From: Streptomyces sp. NBC_00094
GTDB taxonomy: Bacteria; Actinomycetota; Actinomycetes; Streptomycetales; Streptomycetaceae
Length of the DNA stretch: 64,000 bases
NCBI RefSeq assembly: GCF_026343125.1
Contig: NZ_JAPEMB010000001.1
Location: forward strand, 496,001-560,000
Direction of reading: 5' to 3'
In this document: one piece after another, positions 18,004 to 28,485 of the stretch
How the letters are laid out: each line of letters opens with the position of its first letter
How positions within the stretch are numbered: position 1 is the first letter of the stretch
Notes under the pieces: model-generated
What the model was told of the DNA's origin: nothing
Databases searched by the model: none
What the model saw: only the letters and a program-made list of their open reading frames with translations
Position numbers and translations under genes: made by a program

Positions 18004-18753
18004 ATGCTGCCGATCGACGCGGCGGCGCACAGCAGTCGCTGGCGCCGCCGCCATCCCGCCGAGAAAGCCCTGCTCGGCTTCGGTCTGACACTGTGCGCGG
18101 TCTGTCTGCCGCCGTGGCCGGGTGCTGTGCTCGTCGCGGCGGCCACCCTCACGGTGCTGCTCGGGCCGGCCGGGGTCGCGGGCCGTCAGTTGTGGCGGGC
18201 GTTCCGTGTGCCGCTCGGTTTCTGCGTCACGGGAGCGGTGCCGCTGCTCTTCGAGGTGGGCGGGGCGCGCGGGTTCGTGGCCCTCGCCCCCGGCGGTCCC
18301 GTCCACGCCGGCGAGCTGCTGCTGCGGACCGCTTCGGCCTCGCTGGGGGTGCTCCTCTTCGCGTTCACGACGCCCGTCTCCGACGTGCTCCCCCGGCTCG
18401 TCCGGGCGGGGGTGCCGGCCCCCGTGGTGGACGTGGCGCTCGTGATGTACCGGATCATCTTCCTGCTGCTCGACTCCCTGTCCAAGATCCGGCAGGCGCA
18501 GGCGGCGCGCCTCGGGCACACCACGCGGGCGGCGACCTGGCGTTCGCTCGCCGGGCTCGGTGCCACCTCGTTCGTCCGGGCCTTCGACCGGGCGCAGCGC
18601 CTGCAGTCGGGGCTCGCCGGACGCGGTTACGACGGGACACTGCGGGTCCTGGTCCCCGCCGCCGCGGTCTCCCGCCGGTTCCTGGCGACGGCGGCCGGGC
18701 TCCTCTGCGGGCTCGTCGCCCTCACCCTCGTACTCGAAAGGTTTCTGCCGTGA
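18004..18753 (+). CDS. cbiQ: Cobalt ECF transporter transmembrane subunit CbiQ
   Basis: 249 residues with about five hydrophobic segments. The cytoplasmic coupling motifs typical of the T component are AQAARLGH and ARG-like QSGLAGRGYDG, which contact the ATPase. It follows cbiN after 6 bp and its stop overlaps the GTG of cbiO. It transmits ATP hydrolysis by CbiO to CbiM. Confidence 0.93.
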   Translation: MLPIDAAAHSSRWRRRHPAEKALLGFGLTLCAVCLPPWPGAVLVAAATLTVLLGPAGVAGRQLWRAFRVPLGFCVTGAVPLLFEVGGARGFVALAPGGPVHAGELLLRTASASLGVLLFAFTTPVSDVLPRLVRAGVPAPVVDVALVMYRIIFLLLDSLSKIRQAQAARLGHTTRAATWRSLAGLGATSFVRAFDRAQRLQSGLAGRGYDGTLRVLVPAAAVSRRFLATAAGLLCGLVALTLVLERFLP

Positions 18754-19628
18754 CGTCTCCGACGACCTCCCCGACGGCCTCTCCGCTGCCCGTCGTGGAG
18801 CTGGTGAGGGCGGGTTTCGCCTACGAGGACGGGCCGGCGGTCCTGTCGGGTGTGGACTTCGCCGTGCCGGAGGGGCGGGCGATCGCGCTCCTCGGGCGGA
18901 ACGGCAGCGGCAAGACGACGCTGCTGCGGCTCCTCAGCGGGGGCCTGCGGTGCGGGAGCGGGGGGCTGTTCCTGGACGGGGCGGAGGTGTCGTACGACCG
19001 GAAGGGGCTCACACGGCTGCGGACCACGGTGCAGCTGGTGGTGCAGGACCCGGACGACCAGCTCTTCGCGGCCTCGGTCGGGCAGGACGTGTCGTTCGGG
19101 CCGATGAACCTGGGGCTGCCCGAGGAGGAGGTACGGCTCCGGGTGCGGGAGGCCCTGGAGGCGCTGGACATCGTGGCCCTGGAGGACCGGCCGACGCATC
19201 TGCTGTCGTACGGGCAGCGCAAGCGGGCCGCGATCGCGGGCGCGGTGGCGATGCGCCCCCGGGTGCTGATCATGGACGAGCCGACGGCGGGGCTCGACCC
19301 GCACGGGCAGGAGCGGCTCCTCGCCGCCCTCGGGCGGCTGCGCGCGTCCGGTACGACGGTGGTGATGGCGACGCACGACGTGGATCTCGCGCTGCGCTGG
19401 GCGGACGAGGCGGCGGTTCTCTCCCCGGCCGGCCTGCGGACCGGGCCGGTCGCCGAGCTCCTCGCCGACGACGCCCTGCTCGACGCGGCGCGGCTGCGAC
19501 GGCCCTGGGGCACCTCCGTGGCCCGGCTGCTCCGCGCCCACGGTCTGCTCCGCCCGGGCGCGCCCGAGCCCCGTACGCCGGAGGAGCTGGACGCCTGGTC
19601 GGCTGTCGCACCACTTGCTACCGAGTAG
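18750..19628 (+). CDS. cbiO: Cobalt ECF transporter ATPase CbiO
   Basis: 292 residues. Walker A is GRNGSGKT, the Q-loop is VVQDPDDQLF (the DPDDQLF form is typical of ECF ATPases), the signature is LSYGQRKRAAIAG, Walker B is VLIMDEPTAGLDP and the switch His is in MATHD. An extension of about 70 residues after the ATPase core is Pro/Leu-rich. The GTG start overlaps the cbiQ stop. It energises cobalt uptake as the last gene of the riboswitch operon. Confidence 0.95.
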   Translation: MTSPTTSPTASPLPVVELVRAGFAYEDGPAVLSGVDFAVPEGRAIALLGRNGSGKTTLLRLLSGGLRCGSGGLFLDGAEVSYDRKGLTRLRTTVQLVVQDPDDQLFAASVGQDVSFGPMNLGLPEEEVRLRVREALEALDIVALEDRPTHLLSYGQRKRAAIAGAVAMRPRVLIMDEPTAGLDPHGQERLLAALGRLRASGTTVVMATHDVDLALRWADEAAVLSPAGLRTGPVAELLADDALLDAARLRRPWGTSVARLLRAHGLLRPGAPEPRTPEELDAWSAVAPLATE

Positions 19629-19631
19629 TAG

Positions 19632-21758
<2,127 letters not shown>

Positions 21759-21824
21759 CCGCGGACGCCCCGTGACCCCCGCCGTACCGTGATCCGCGTG
21801 GCCGGCCGAACCTAGGATGCGAGC

Positions 21825-22364
21825 ATGTCCCTCCCGCACGCGATCCTCACCGCGTTGCTCGAGAAGCCGTCCTCCGGCCTCGAACTGACGCGCCGCTTCG
21901 ACAAGTCGATCGGCTACTTCTGGTCGGCCACGCACCAGCAGATCTACCGCGAGCTGGGCAGACTGGAGGAGGCGGGGCACATCCGTGCCCTGCCTTCCCC
22001 GGTACCGGCGCGCGGGCAGCGGAAGGAGTACGAGGTCCTCCCGGCCGGCCGGGCCGAGCTGGGCGACTGGGTCGCCAGGTCCGAGGACCCGAAGCCGATG
22101 CGGTCCGCCCTGCTGCTGCGGATGCGGGCGGCGGCGATCGTCGGGACGGCGGGGCTCCGGGCGGAGCTCGAGCGTCATCTCGCGCTGCACCGCGAGCAGT
22201 TGGCGGAGTACCTCGCGATCGAGGAGCGGGACTTCCCGGCGGAGCGGCGCCACACCGAGCCGGACCGGCTGCGCCACCTCGTCCTGCGGGGCGGGGTGGA
22301 CCTGGAGCGGTTCTGGGTGGAGTGGCTGTCGAGCGCGCTGGCCGAGCTCGGGCCTGAGGCGTAG
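21825..22364 (+). CDS. PadR-family transcriptional regulator
   Basis: 179 residues. The N-terminal winged helix (ILTALLEKPSSGLELTRRF, then TTHQ-like SATHQQIYRELGRLEEAG) and the C-terminal four-helix dimerisation domain of the PadR-s2/AphA type are clear. It lies 66 bp after fadH on the same strand. The perfect palindrome at the fadH promoter is the likely operator; the inducer is unknown. PadR proteins are usually repressors relieved by aromatic or lipid ligands. Confidence 0.93.
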   Translation: MSLPHAILTALLEKPSSGLELTRRFDKSIGYFWSATHQQIYRELGRLEEAGHIRALPSPVPARGQRKEYEVLPAGRAELGDWVARSEDPKPMRSALLLRMRAAAIVGTAGLRAELERHLALHREQLAEYLAIEERDFPAERRHTEPDRLRHLVLRGGVDLERFWVEWLSSALAELGPEA

Positions 22365-22570
22365 CGCCGTCCGAGACGTGGCACCGTCTGAGGCGTGGCA
22401 CTGGCCGTCTTCTCTCGACGGTCATCGTTTCCATGTGGCGCGCCGGGGCGCGCGCGAGGCGTGCGCGACGCATGGGACGTACGAGGTCAGACGAGCCCTC
22501 GCGGTACGCGACGCCACCCGCATCGCCGTGGATACTGGACAGTTGTTGTTCCACGAACGAAAGGGTGGGC

Positions 22571-23962
22571 ATGGCGGACGACTTGGGGCACCGCGCGACG
22601 CGTCACGCGGTGGTCATCGGGGGAAGTCTCGCTGGACTCCTGGCCGCACGGGTGCTGGCGGAGCACGCCGAGCGGGTGACGGTCGTCGAGCGCGACCGCT
22701 ACCCGGAGGGCCCGGAGGCCCGGCCCGGCGTACCGCAGGGCCGGCACCTCCACGTCCTGATCACGGGCGGACAGCAGGCGTTCGACGCGCTGCTCCCCGG
22801 CTTCACGGACGAGCTGAGGGAACTCGGCGCGCCCAAGGTGGGCATGCCCGAGGACATGGTCCAGTGGCAGAGCGGCAAGTGGTTCAGCCGGACCCCCGCG
22901 ACCGCGCACTACTACTCGGGCGCGCGCCCGCAGCTGGAGTGGCTCGTACGGAAGCGGGTGTTCGCCGACCCGCGCGTCGAACTGATCGAGGGCCACGAGA
23001 CCGTCGGGCTCACCGGCGACTCCTCGCGCGTCCGCGGCGTACGACTGCGGGAGCGCGGCGCGGGCTCCGAGAAGGAGACCCGGGTCCTGGAGGCCGATCT
23101 GGTCGTGGACGCCTCAGGGCGGTCCACGAAGGCGGCGGACTGGCTGGCGGGGATCGGTGCCGAGGCCCCGCACGAGGAGACCATCGACACCGGCCTCGCC
23201 TACGGGACCCGGGTCTACCGGGCCCCCGCCCAGCCCCTGGACAGCGACGCCGTCGGCTACTTCATCGTGCCCGACCCCGGCCAGGAGTACGGCGGTGTGG
23301 TGCTGCCCGTCGGCGACGGCACCCATCTGGTGACGCTCTCCGGGCTCCGCGGCAACGAACCGCCCACGGACGAAGGCGCGTTCGAGGAGTACGCGAAGCG
23401 GTTGCCGCATCCGGTGATCAGCGACTGGCTGGCGACGGCCGAAGGGGTGTCCCCGGTGTACGGCTTCCGCGCGACCTCCAACGTCCGGCGCCGCTACGAC
23501 CGTCCGGGCCGCCGCCCGGCCGGTTTCCTCGCCACCGGCGACGCGCTCTGCGCCTTCAACCCGATCTACGGCCAGGGCATGGCCGTCGCCGCCCTCTCCG
23601 CCGTCGCGCTGCGCGAGGCGCTCGCCGACCCGAAGCGCACCCCGACCACACGGCGGGTACAGGGCGCCCTCCTCGACGCCTCCCGGCAGGCCTGGGACAT
23701 CTCGACGGGCGCCGACAAGAAGATGCCCGGCGCCCTCGGGGACGCGGCGACGCCCGGCGCCCTCGACAAGGCGGTCGAGTGGTACATGGGCCGGGTGCAG
23801 CAGCGGGCGGCGGGCGACCCGGTCGTCGGCGCGCCCTTCCGCAGGGCGCTCACCCTGACCGCCCCGCTCACGACGCTGTTCGCCCCGGCGGTGGCGAAGG
23901 CGGTGCTCTTCGGCCCGGTGCCCGAGACGCCCGCGGAGCCGCCGCTGCGCCGCGACGCGTAG
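22571..23962 (+). CDS. FAD-dependent monooxygenase/reductase (geranylgeranyl-reductase-like)
   Basis: 463 residues. The N-terminal FAD-binding loop is VIGGSLAGLLAARVL, followed by VERDRYPEGP and PGVPQGRHLHVL, features of p-hydroxybenzoate-hydroxylase-like proteins called FAD-dependent oxidoreductases or tryptophan-halogenase relatives in actinomycetes. GFLATGDALCAFNPIYGQGM is the second FAD motif (GD). The ATG at 22571 follows AAGGGTGGGC. It stands alone between padR and a convergent DUF2252 gene. The substrate is unknown. Confidence 0.85.
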   Translation: MADDLGHRATRHAVVIGGSLAGLLAARVLAEHAERVTVVERDRYPEGPEARPGVPQGRHLHVLITGGQQAFDALLPGFTDELRELGAPKVGMPEDMVQWQSGKWFSRTPATAHYYSGARPQLEWLVRKRVFADPRVELIEGHETVGLTGDSSRVRGVRLRERGAGSEKETRVLEADLVVDASGRSTKAADWLAGIGAEAPHEETIDTGLAYGTRVYRAPAQPLDSDAVGYFIVPDPGQEYGGVVLPVGDGTHLVTLSGLRGNEPPTDEGAFEEYAKRLPHPVISDWLATAEGVSPVYGFRATSNVRRRYDRPGRRPAGFLATGDALCAFNPIYGQGMAVAALSAVALREALADPKRTPTTRRVQGALLDASRQAWDISTGADKKMPGALGDAATPGALDKAVEWYMGRVQQRAAGDPVVGAPFRRALTLTAPLTTLFAPAVAKAVLFGPVPETPAEPPLRRDA

Positions 23963-23990
23963 GGAACGGCCGCCCCGGGCCCAGGACGGT

Positions 23991-25331
23991 TCAGGCGCCC
24001 GGGGCGGCCGCCACCATGCCGGCCGCGATGGCGGCGCCGAGCGCCGCGTAGTCGTCGGCGTTCTGGCTCGCGTAGGCGAGGGAGAAGTCGGCGATGGAGC
24101 GGTCGAAGACGTCCGAGCCTCCGAGGTAGCCGGCGATGGCGATCCGGTCGCCGGAGCGGGCGTGGGCGCGGGCCAGGGCATAGCCGCAGAGGCGCGCGTA
24201 GCTGCGGAGCGTGGCCGGGGACATGGTCTCGACCTCGGCCGATCCCTTCATGTCGCGCAACTGCCGCCAGTAGAAGTGCCGCTGACCGGGTCCGGTCATC
24301 CAGCCGAGGAAGATGTCGCTGGCGGCCTGGGTGAGGCGCTGGCCGGAGACGACGCGGCGGCCCTGGTGGTCGTGGGCGGTCGGCGTCAGGTAGGGCTCGA
24401 GGACGGAGGGGCCGGCCTCCTTGATCTGGAGGAAGAGCGGGTCGTCGGCGTCGCGTCCTTCGAGGAGGAGGACGAAGCAGCGGGTCCCGACGCTGCCGAC
24501 CCCGACGACCTTCCGGGCCGCGTCGACGAAGCGGTAGCGGTCCAGCAGGAGGCGGCGCTCCTCGGAGAGCGAGCTGCGGTAGTCGCTGAAGACCTTGCCT
24601 ATGGTGACGCGGTCGATGTCCGCGGCCCGCTCCAGGAGCGGCGGGTCCTCGACGATGCGGCGGACTCCGGATCCGTCGGTCGCGGTGAGCTTGGAGAGGG
24701 CCTGGAGGCTGGTGCGGCGGCGGGCCCGGGCGAGCCGGTTCGCGTAGCGGGCACGGTCGTCGCGGCGTACGAGGGGAAGCACGTCGTCCGCGGCTATCCG
24801 CTCGTACCAGACCGCGAGTTCACCGAGCCCCGCGAGACGGATCATGTTCGTGCGGTACGCCTCGGTGGCCACGAGAGCGGCGCGGTGGGCCTTGGCCTTC
24901 GTGCTGCCGTTCTGGAGGGCCGCGACGGTGACGCTGGCGGCGAGCCGCTTGACGTCCCACTCGAAGGGGCCGGGGAGGGTCTCGTCGAAGTCGTTCACAT
25001 CGAAGAGAAGAGCCCGTTCGGGTGAGGCGTACACGCCGAAGTTGAGCAGATGGGCGTCTCCGCAGAGCTGGACGGTGAGTCCCGTGTGGCGCTGGGCGCC
25101 GAGGTCGGCCGCCATGACGGCGGCGGCGCCGCGGAGGAAGGCGAAGGGTGAGACGGCCATCCGGCCGTAACGGAGGGGCACCAGGTCGGGCAGTCGGCCG
25201 ACGGACTCGCCTTCCAGTACGGCCAGCGGGTCGGGGCGCTGGGATGCGGGGATCCAGCGGCCGTGCGAGGAGCGGGGGACGCGCTTGCGGGCCGCCCGCC
25301 CCCGCTCGGCACGCTCCGACGGTGTCGTCAT
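23991..25331 (-). CDS. DUF2252 protein (kinase-fold, unknown function)
   Basis: 446 residues matching DUF2252. CGDAHLLNFGVYASPE and FDVNDFDE resemble the HGDxxxxN and DFD metal/ATP motifs of aminoglycoside-phosphotransferase-like kinases. FYWRQLRDMKGSAEVE and CGYALARAHARSGD follow in the C-terminal half. No substrate is known. It is convergent with the FAD enzyme and divergent from the GntR gene, with a 180-bp intergenic region that holds the GntR operator. Confidence 0.9.
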   Translation of the reverse strand: MTTPSERAERGRAARKRVPRSSHGRWIPASQRPDPLAVLEGESVGRLPDLVPLRYGRMAVSPFAFLRGAAAVMAADLGAQRHTGLTVQLCGDAHLLNFGVYASPERALLFDVNDFDETLPGPFEWDVKRLAASVTVAALQNGSTKAKAHRAALVATEAYRTNMIRLAGLGELAVWYERIAADDVLPLVRRDDRARYANRLARARRRTSLQALSKLTATDGSGVRRIVEDPPLLERAADIDRVTIGKVFSDYRSSLSEERRLLLDRYRFVDAARKVVGVGSVGTRCFVLLLEGRDADDPLFLQIKEAGPSVLEPYLTPTAHDHQGRRVVSGQRLTQAASDIFLGWMTGPGQRHFYWRQLRDMKGSAEVETMSPATLRSYARLCGYALARAHARSGDRIAIAGYLGGSDVFDRSIADFSLAYASQNADDYAALGAAIAAGMVAAAPGA

Positions 25332-25436
25332 CCGGCCTCACCCGTCCTCTTCCCCAGCCGCGGACCGCCCCGCCGCCTGGACCCCATTACACGGCGCGGC
25401 GCTCCTTTCGGCCACTCTGCGGGGCCGCCCTAGCGA

Positions 25437-25451
25437 AATGGTTTAGACCAA
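25437..25451. promoter_or_regulatory. HutC/GntR-type operator
   Basis: The core TGGTTTAGACCA (25439-25450) is a palindrome with a single mismatch and matches the TGGTCTAGACCA type bound by HutC-subfamily GntR proteins such as DasR. It lies 62 bp before the GntR ATG, which suggests autoregulation, and may also act on the divergent DUF2252 gene. Confidence 0.6.
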
Positions 25452-25512
25452 TGATAGGAATTGATCACCGATACGGCCCATGCGGTCACGCTGTGCTTAG
25501 AGAGGGTTGATC

Positions 25513-26274
25513 ATGGCCGAGCCCGATGCCGAGGCGGCGGAAGTGCCGCTCTATCTCCGGGTCGCCGCCGTCCTGCGCGAGGATCTCGCCCACCGGCGCA
25601 TCTCCCCCGGGAGCCGGCTCCCTTCGGAACGGTCCCTGTCCCAGCGCTATCACGTCAACCGGCAGACGGTACGCAGCGCGCTCCAGCTCCTGCGCGACGA
25701 GCGCCTGGTGGTCACCGACCGCCGCGGCACCTTCGCTGCCGCCGGCGGCACCGATCCCGAGCCCGCCGCACCCGCGCTCCCGGTCCGGCGGCCGGCCTTC
25801 CCGGGTGGCCCACGGGTGAGTGAGGCCCTGGTGCGGGCCTCGCTCGCCTGGGAGCCGCCACCCACCCCGCTGGCCTCCCGGCTGCTGCTCGCCCCCGGGG
25901 AGCCGACGCTCGTCCACCGCCATCTGGTGCTCGGGCCCCAGGGGGCGGCGCTCCAGCGGGCGGTGTCGTGGTTCTCCCGGCCCGCGGTCCACGAGATCCC
26001 CCAACTGGCCCGCTACCGGCGGGTGAAGGCCGCCCATCACCAGCCCGACCTGCGGCTGCTGTACCACTGGATGCACCAGGCGGGACTGCGGATCACCCAC
26101 CGGGAGTCGGTCGGCGTACCGTCCGGACCGGGCGGGCCGTACGACGCGTCCGGCGGCGCGGCCCGGCTGGTCGTCCACCGGGTGGTGAGCGACCAGCACG
26201 GACACGCGCTGGAGATCACGGACATCGATTTCTCGGCCGCCTCGGCCGCCTGGACCTACGAGTTCAGTGCCTGA
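25513..26274 (+). CDS. GntR-family (HutC-type) transcriptional regulator
   Basis: 253 residues. The N-terminal winged helix reads ISPGSRLPSERSLSQRY with NRQTVRSALQLLRDE, and a UTRA ligand domain follows (about 90-250), ending in DIDFSAASAAWTYEF. The ATG at 25513 is preceded by GAGAGGG. A TGGTTTAGACCA operator lies just upstream. UTRA domains sense sugars, sugar phosphates or histidine-pathway compounds. The secreted lyase downstream is convergent, so a direct target link is not proven. Confidence 0.92.
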   Translation: MAEPDAEAAEVPLYLRVAAVLREDLAHRRISPGSRLPSERSLSQRYHVNRQTVRSALQLLRDERLVVTDRRGTFAAAGGTDPEPAAPALPVRRPAFPGGPRVSEALVRASLAWEPPPTPLASRLLLAPGEPTLVHRHLVLGPQGAALQRAVSWFSRPAVHEIPQLARYRRVKAAHHQPDLRLLYHWMHQAGLRITHRESVGVPSGPGGPYDASGGAARLVVHRVVSDQHGHALEITDIDFSAASAAWTYEFSA

Positions 26275-26307
26275 GGAAGACCGGGTCCCGCGAAGACGAT
26301 CCCGGAG

Positions 26308-26388
26308 GGTGTCGTGCCCTCAGGGCCAGGGGGTGCCGTGCCCTCGGGGGTGTCGTGCCCCGGGCGGTCTCGTCCCCTAAGGGGTCGT
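26308..26388. repeat. Three direct repeats and hairpin between convergent genes
   Basis: GGGTGTCGTGCCC-like units start at 26308, 26331 and 26348, followed by CCCCTAAGGGG (near 26375). They fill the 102-bp space between the GntR gene and the PL11 gene and could terminate both transcripts. Confidence 0.4.
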
Positions 26389-28242
26389 GATCAGCGGCCT
26401 CGGCGGGGTCCGCATGCCGTTGCCGATGTGGAAGCTCGGGTGCGGGGGCTGGTTGTAGGCGGTGTTCTGCCAGGCCAGCCCCGTGCGGTACATGGTGTCG
26501 TGCAGCAGCGTCGTGATCCGGGTCCCCGTCTCGTACGGCGTCGAGTAGATCCGCAGCGCGGTGTTGTCGCCGGTGCGCCACACCACCTCCTCGCGCCAGT
26601 CCCCGAGGATGTCCCCGGAGAGCGCGGGCGTGGCCTTGGTGGTGTTGTTGGACGCCACCGAGGCACCCGTCAGCAGCCGGGTCTCGCCTGACGTTCCGTA
26701 CTTGTCGATGCGGGTGCCGTCGAGGAGCTCCCGGGTGGTGTCGCCGTCCCACCAGCTCAGGAAGTTCGTGGACGAGGGCTCGCGCCCCTTGGTGGCCCCG
26801 GCCTCGTCCCGTACCGACGTGTCGGACGAGGACCACACCTCGGCACCGTCGTTCCCGGCCCAGATGTCACCCGCGACGCCGCGGCCGTTGTCGCAGCAGG
26901 CGGCGAGCTGCCAGCGTACGGCGCCGTTCGCCGGGTTGATGTACAGCTGGGCGGGCTGCGAGGAGGACTCCGACACCTTGAAGTACTCCAGGCCGGCCGT
27001 CCCCGGGTCGAGGTCGCCGAGGTGCTGGGCATCGCCATGACCCGTGCGCGTGGTCCACAAGCCGCTGCCGTCGTCGTTCACGGCCATCGCGCCGTAGACG
27101 ATCTCGTCCTTGCCGTCCCCGTCCACGTCGCCCACGGACACGCTGTGAGAGCCCTGGCCGTCGTAGCCCTTGCCGGCGTTCGTGGAGCTCGACGAGTCGA
27201 AGGTCCAGCGTCGGGTGAACGCGCCGCCGCGCCAGTCCCAGGCGGCGATCACGGTACGCGTGTAATAGCCGCGCGCCATGATCAGCGAGGGCCGGGCTCC
27301 GTCGAGGTAGGCGGTGGCCGCGAGGAAGCGGTCGACCCGGTTGCCGTAGCTGTCACCCCAGGAGGAGACGGTGCCGCGCGCGGGGACGTAGGCGGTGGTG
27401 CCCATGGCCGCGCCCGTGAGCCCGTCGAACATCGTCAGGTACTCGGGTCCCGCCAGGACGTACCCGCTGCTGTTGCGGTGGTCGGCGGAGGCGCTGCCGA
27501 TCACCGTGCCGCGCCCGTCGACGGTCGCGTCGGCGGTCTTCATGGCCACCTCGGCCCGGCCGTCGCCGTCGTAGTCGTACACCTGGAACTGTGTGTAGTG
27601 GGCGCCCGAGCGGATGTTGCGGCCGAGGTCGATCCGCCACAGCCGGGTGCCTTCGAGCGTGACGCCGTCGACGATCGTGTTGCCGGTGTACCCGGACTGC
27701 GAGTTGTCCTTGGCGTTCGTGGGCTGCCACTTGAGGACGAAGTCCAGGTCGCCGTCGCCGTCGAGGTCGCCCACGGAGGCGTCGTTGGCCTCGTAGGTGT
27801 AGGCGACCCCGTCGGGGGTCGTACCGCCGGCCGGCGGGCTGATCGGCACGTCCTTGTAGCCGGTGCGGAACTGCACGGCATGTACGGAGTCGCTCTGCTC
27901 GACGCCGCCGACGACCGCGCGGACCGTGTAGTCGGCCGTACTCGGCGCACCCTCGTGGAAGTAGTTGGTGGACGCGGTGACGGGTGTGGCGTTCACCTTC
28001 GTACCGGCCCGGTAGACGTTGAAGGCGACGGAGTCCGGGTCGGTGCCCAGCCAGCGCCAGCTGACGAGGTTGCCGGTCCCGGTGTGGACGCTCACCACGC
28101 CGCGGTCGAGCCGCTCGGCCTGCCGCGCGGTGGCGGCGGAAGCGGTCCCGGTGGTCGCGGTGAGCGCGGCACAGGTCAGGACGCCGGCCGCGAACGCGGC
28201 GGCCAGTCGGCGGGCGACGACGGGGAAATGCGGGTACTGCAC
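26377..28242 (-). CDS. Secreted rhamnogalacturonan lyase (PL11)
   Basis: 621 residues. A twin-Arg-like signal peptide (VVARRLAAAFAAGVL to TASAA) is cleaved after about 37 residues. The PL11 fold starts at RLDRGVVSVHTGTGNLVSWR. Calcium-binding repeats DLDGDGDLDF, YDYDGDGRAE and DVDGDGKDE line the eight-bladed propeller. HDTMYRTGLAWQNTAYNQPP is the conserved C-terminal signature. The enzyme cleaves the rhamnogalacturonan I backbone of pectin. GGAGG lies before the GTG start. No carbohydrate-binding module is attached. Confidence 0.94.
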   Translation of the reverse strand: MQYPHFPVVARRLAAAFAAGVLTCAALTATTGTASAATARQAERLDRGVVSVHTGTGNLVSWRWLGTDPDSVAFNVYRAGTKVNATPVTASTNYFHEGAPSTADYTVRAVVGGVEQSDSVHAVQFRTGYKDVPISPPAGGTTPDGVAYTYEANDASVGDLDGDGDLDFVLKWQPTNAKDNSQSGYTGNTIVDGVTLEGTRLWRIDLGRNIRSGAHYTQFQVYDYDGDGRAEVAMKTADATVDGRGTVIGSASADHRNSSGYVLAGPEYLTMFDGLTGAAMGTTAYVPARGTVSSWGDSYGNRVDRFLAATAYLDGARPSLIMARGYYTRTVIAAWDWRGGAFTRRWTFDSSSSTNAGKGYDGQGSHSVSVGDVDGDGKDEIVYGAMAVNDDGSGLWTTRTGHGDAQHLGDLDPGTAGLEYFKVSESSSQPAQLYINPANGAVRWQLAACCDNGRGVAGDIWAGNDGAEVWSSSDTSVRDEAGATKGREPSSTNFLSWWDGDTTRELLDGTRIDKYGTSGETRLLTGASVASNNTTKATPALSGDILGDWREEVVWRTGDNTALRIYSTPYETGTRITTLLHDTMYRTGLAWQNTAYNQPPHPSFHIGNGMRTPPRPLITTP

Positions 28243-28304
28243 GAGTCCTCCTGCGGGGGGGAAGAGAGCCGTTGCGTACCTCCCAGTCGTCGCCGCGCCC
28301 GGAT

Positions 28305-28407
28305 CGGTTGCCCGTCGGCCGGTCGTCCCTCGGGCGATTGCCCGTCGGCCGGTCGTCCCTCGGGCGATTGCCCGTCGGCCGGTCGTCCCTCGGGCGGTTG
28401 CCGTCGG
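28305..28407. repeat. 30-bp tandem repeat upstream of PL11
   Basis: Three full units of a 30-bp sequence beginning CGGTTGCCCGTCGGCC or CGATTGCCCGTCGGCC start at 28305, 28335 and 28365, with a partial fourth. They lie between the divergent PL11 and DUF4246 genes. Being contiguous and without spacers, they are not CRISPR. They may affect promoter spacing. Confidence 0.85.
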
Positions 28408-28485
28408 TGAACCTCCGCAGCTGCGGTGTCAGTCCGCTGACGTATCCTTCCGGCCACCGCACACCGACTCGGAGGACCGAGAGAA

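Noticed and set aside
28305..28407. CRISPR array at the 30-bp repeats
   Set aside because: The repeats are contiguous with no unique spacers, and no cas genes are nearby.
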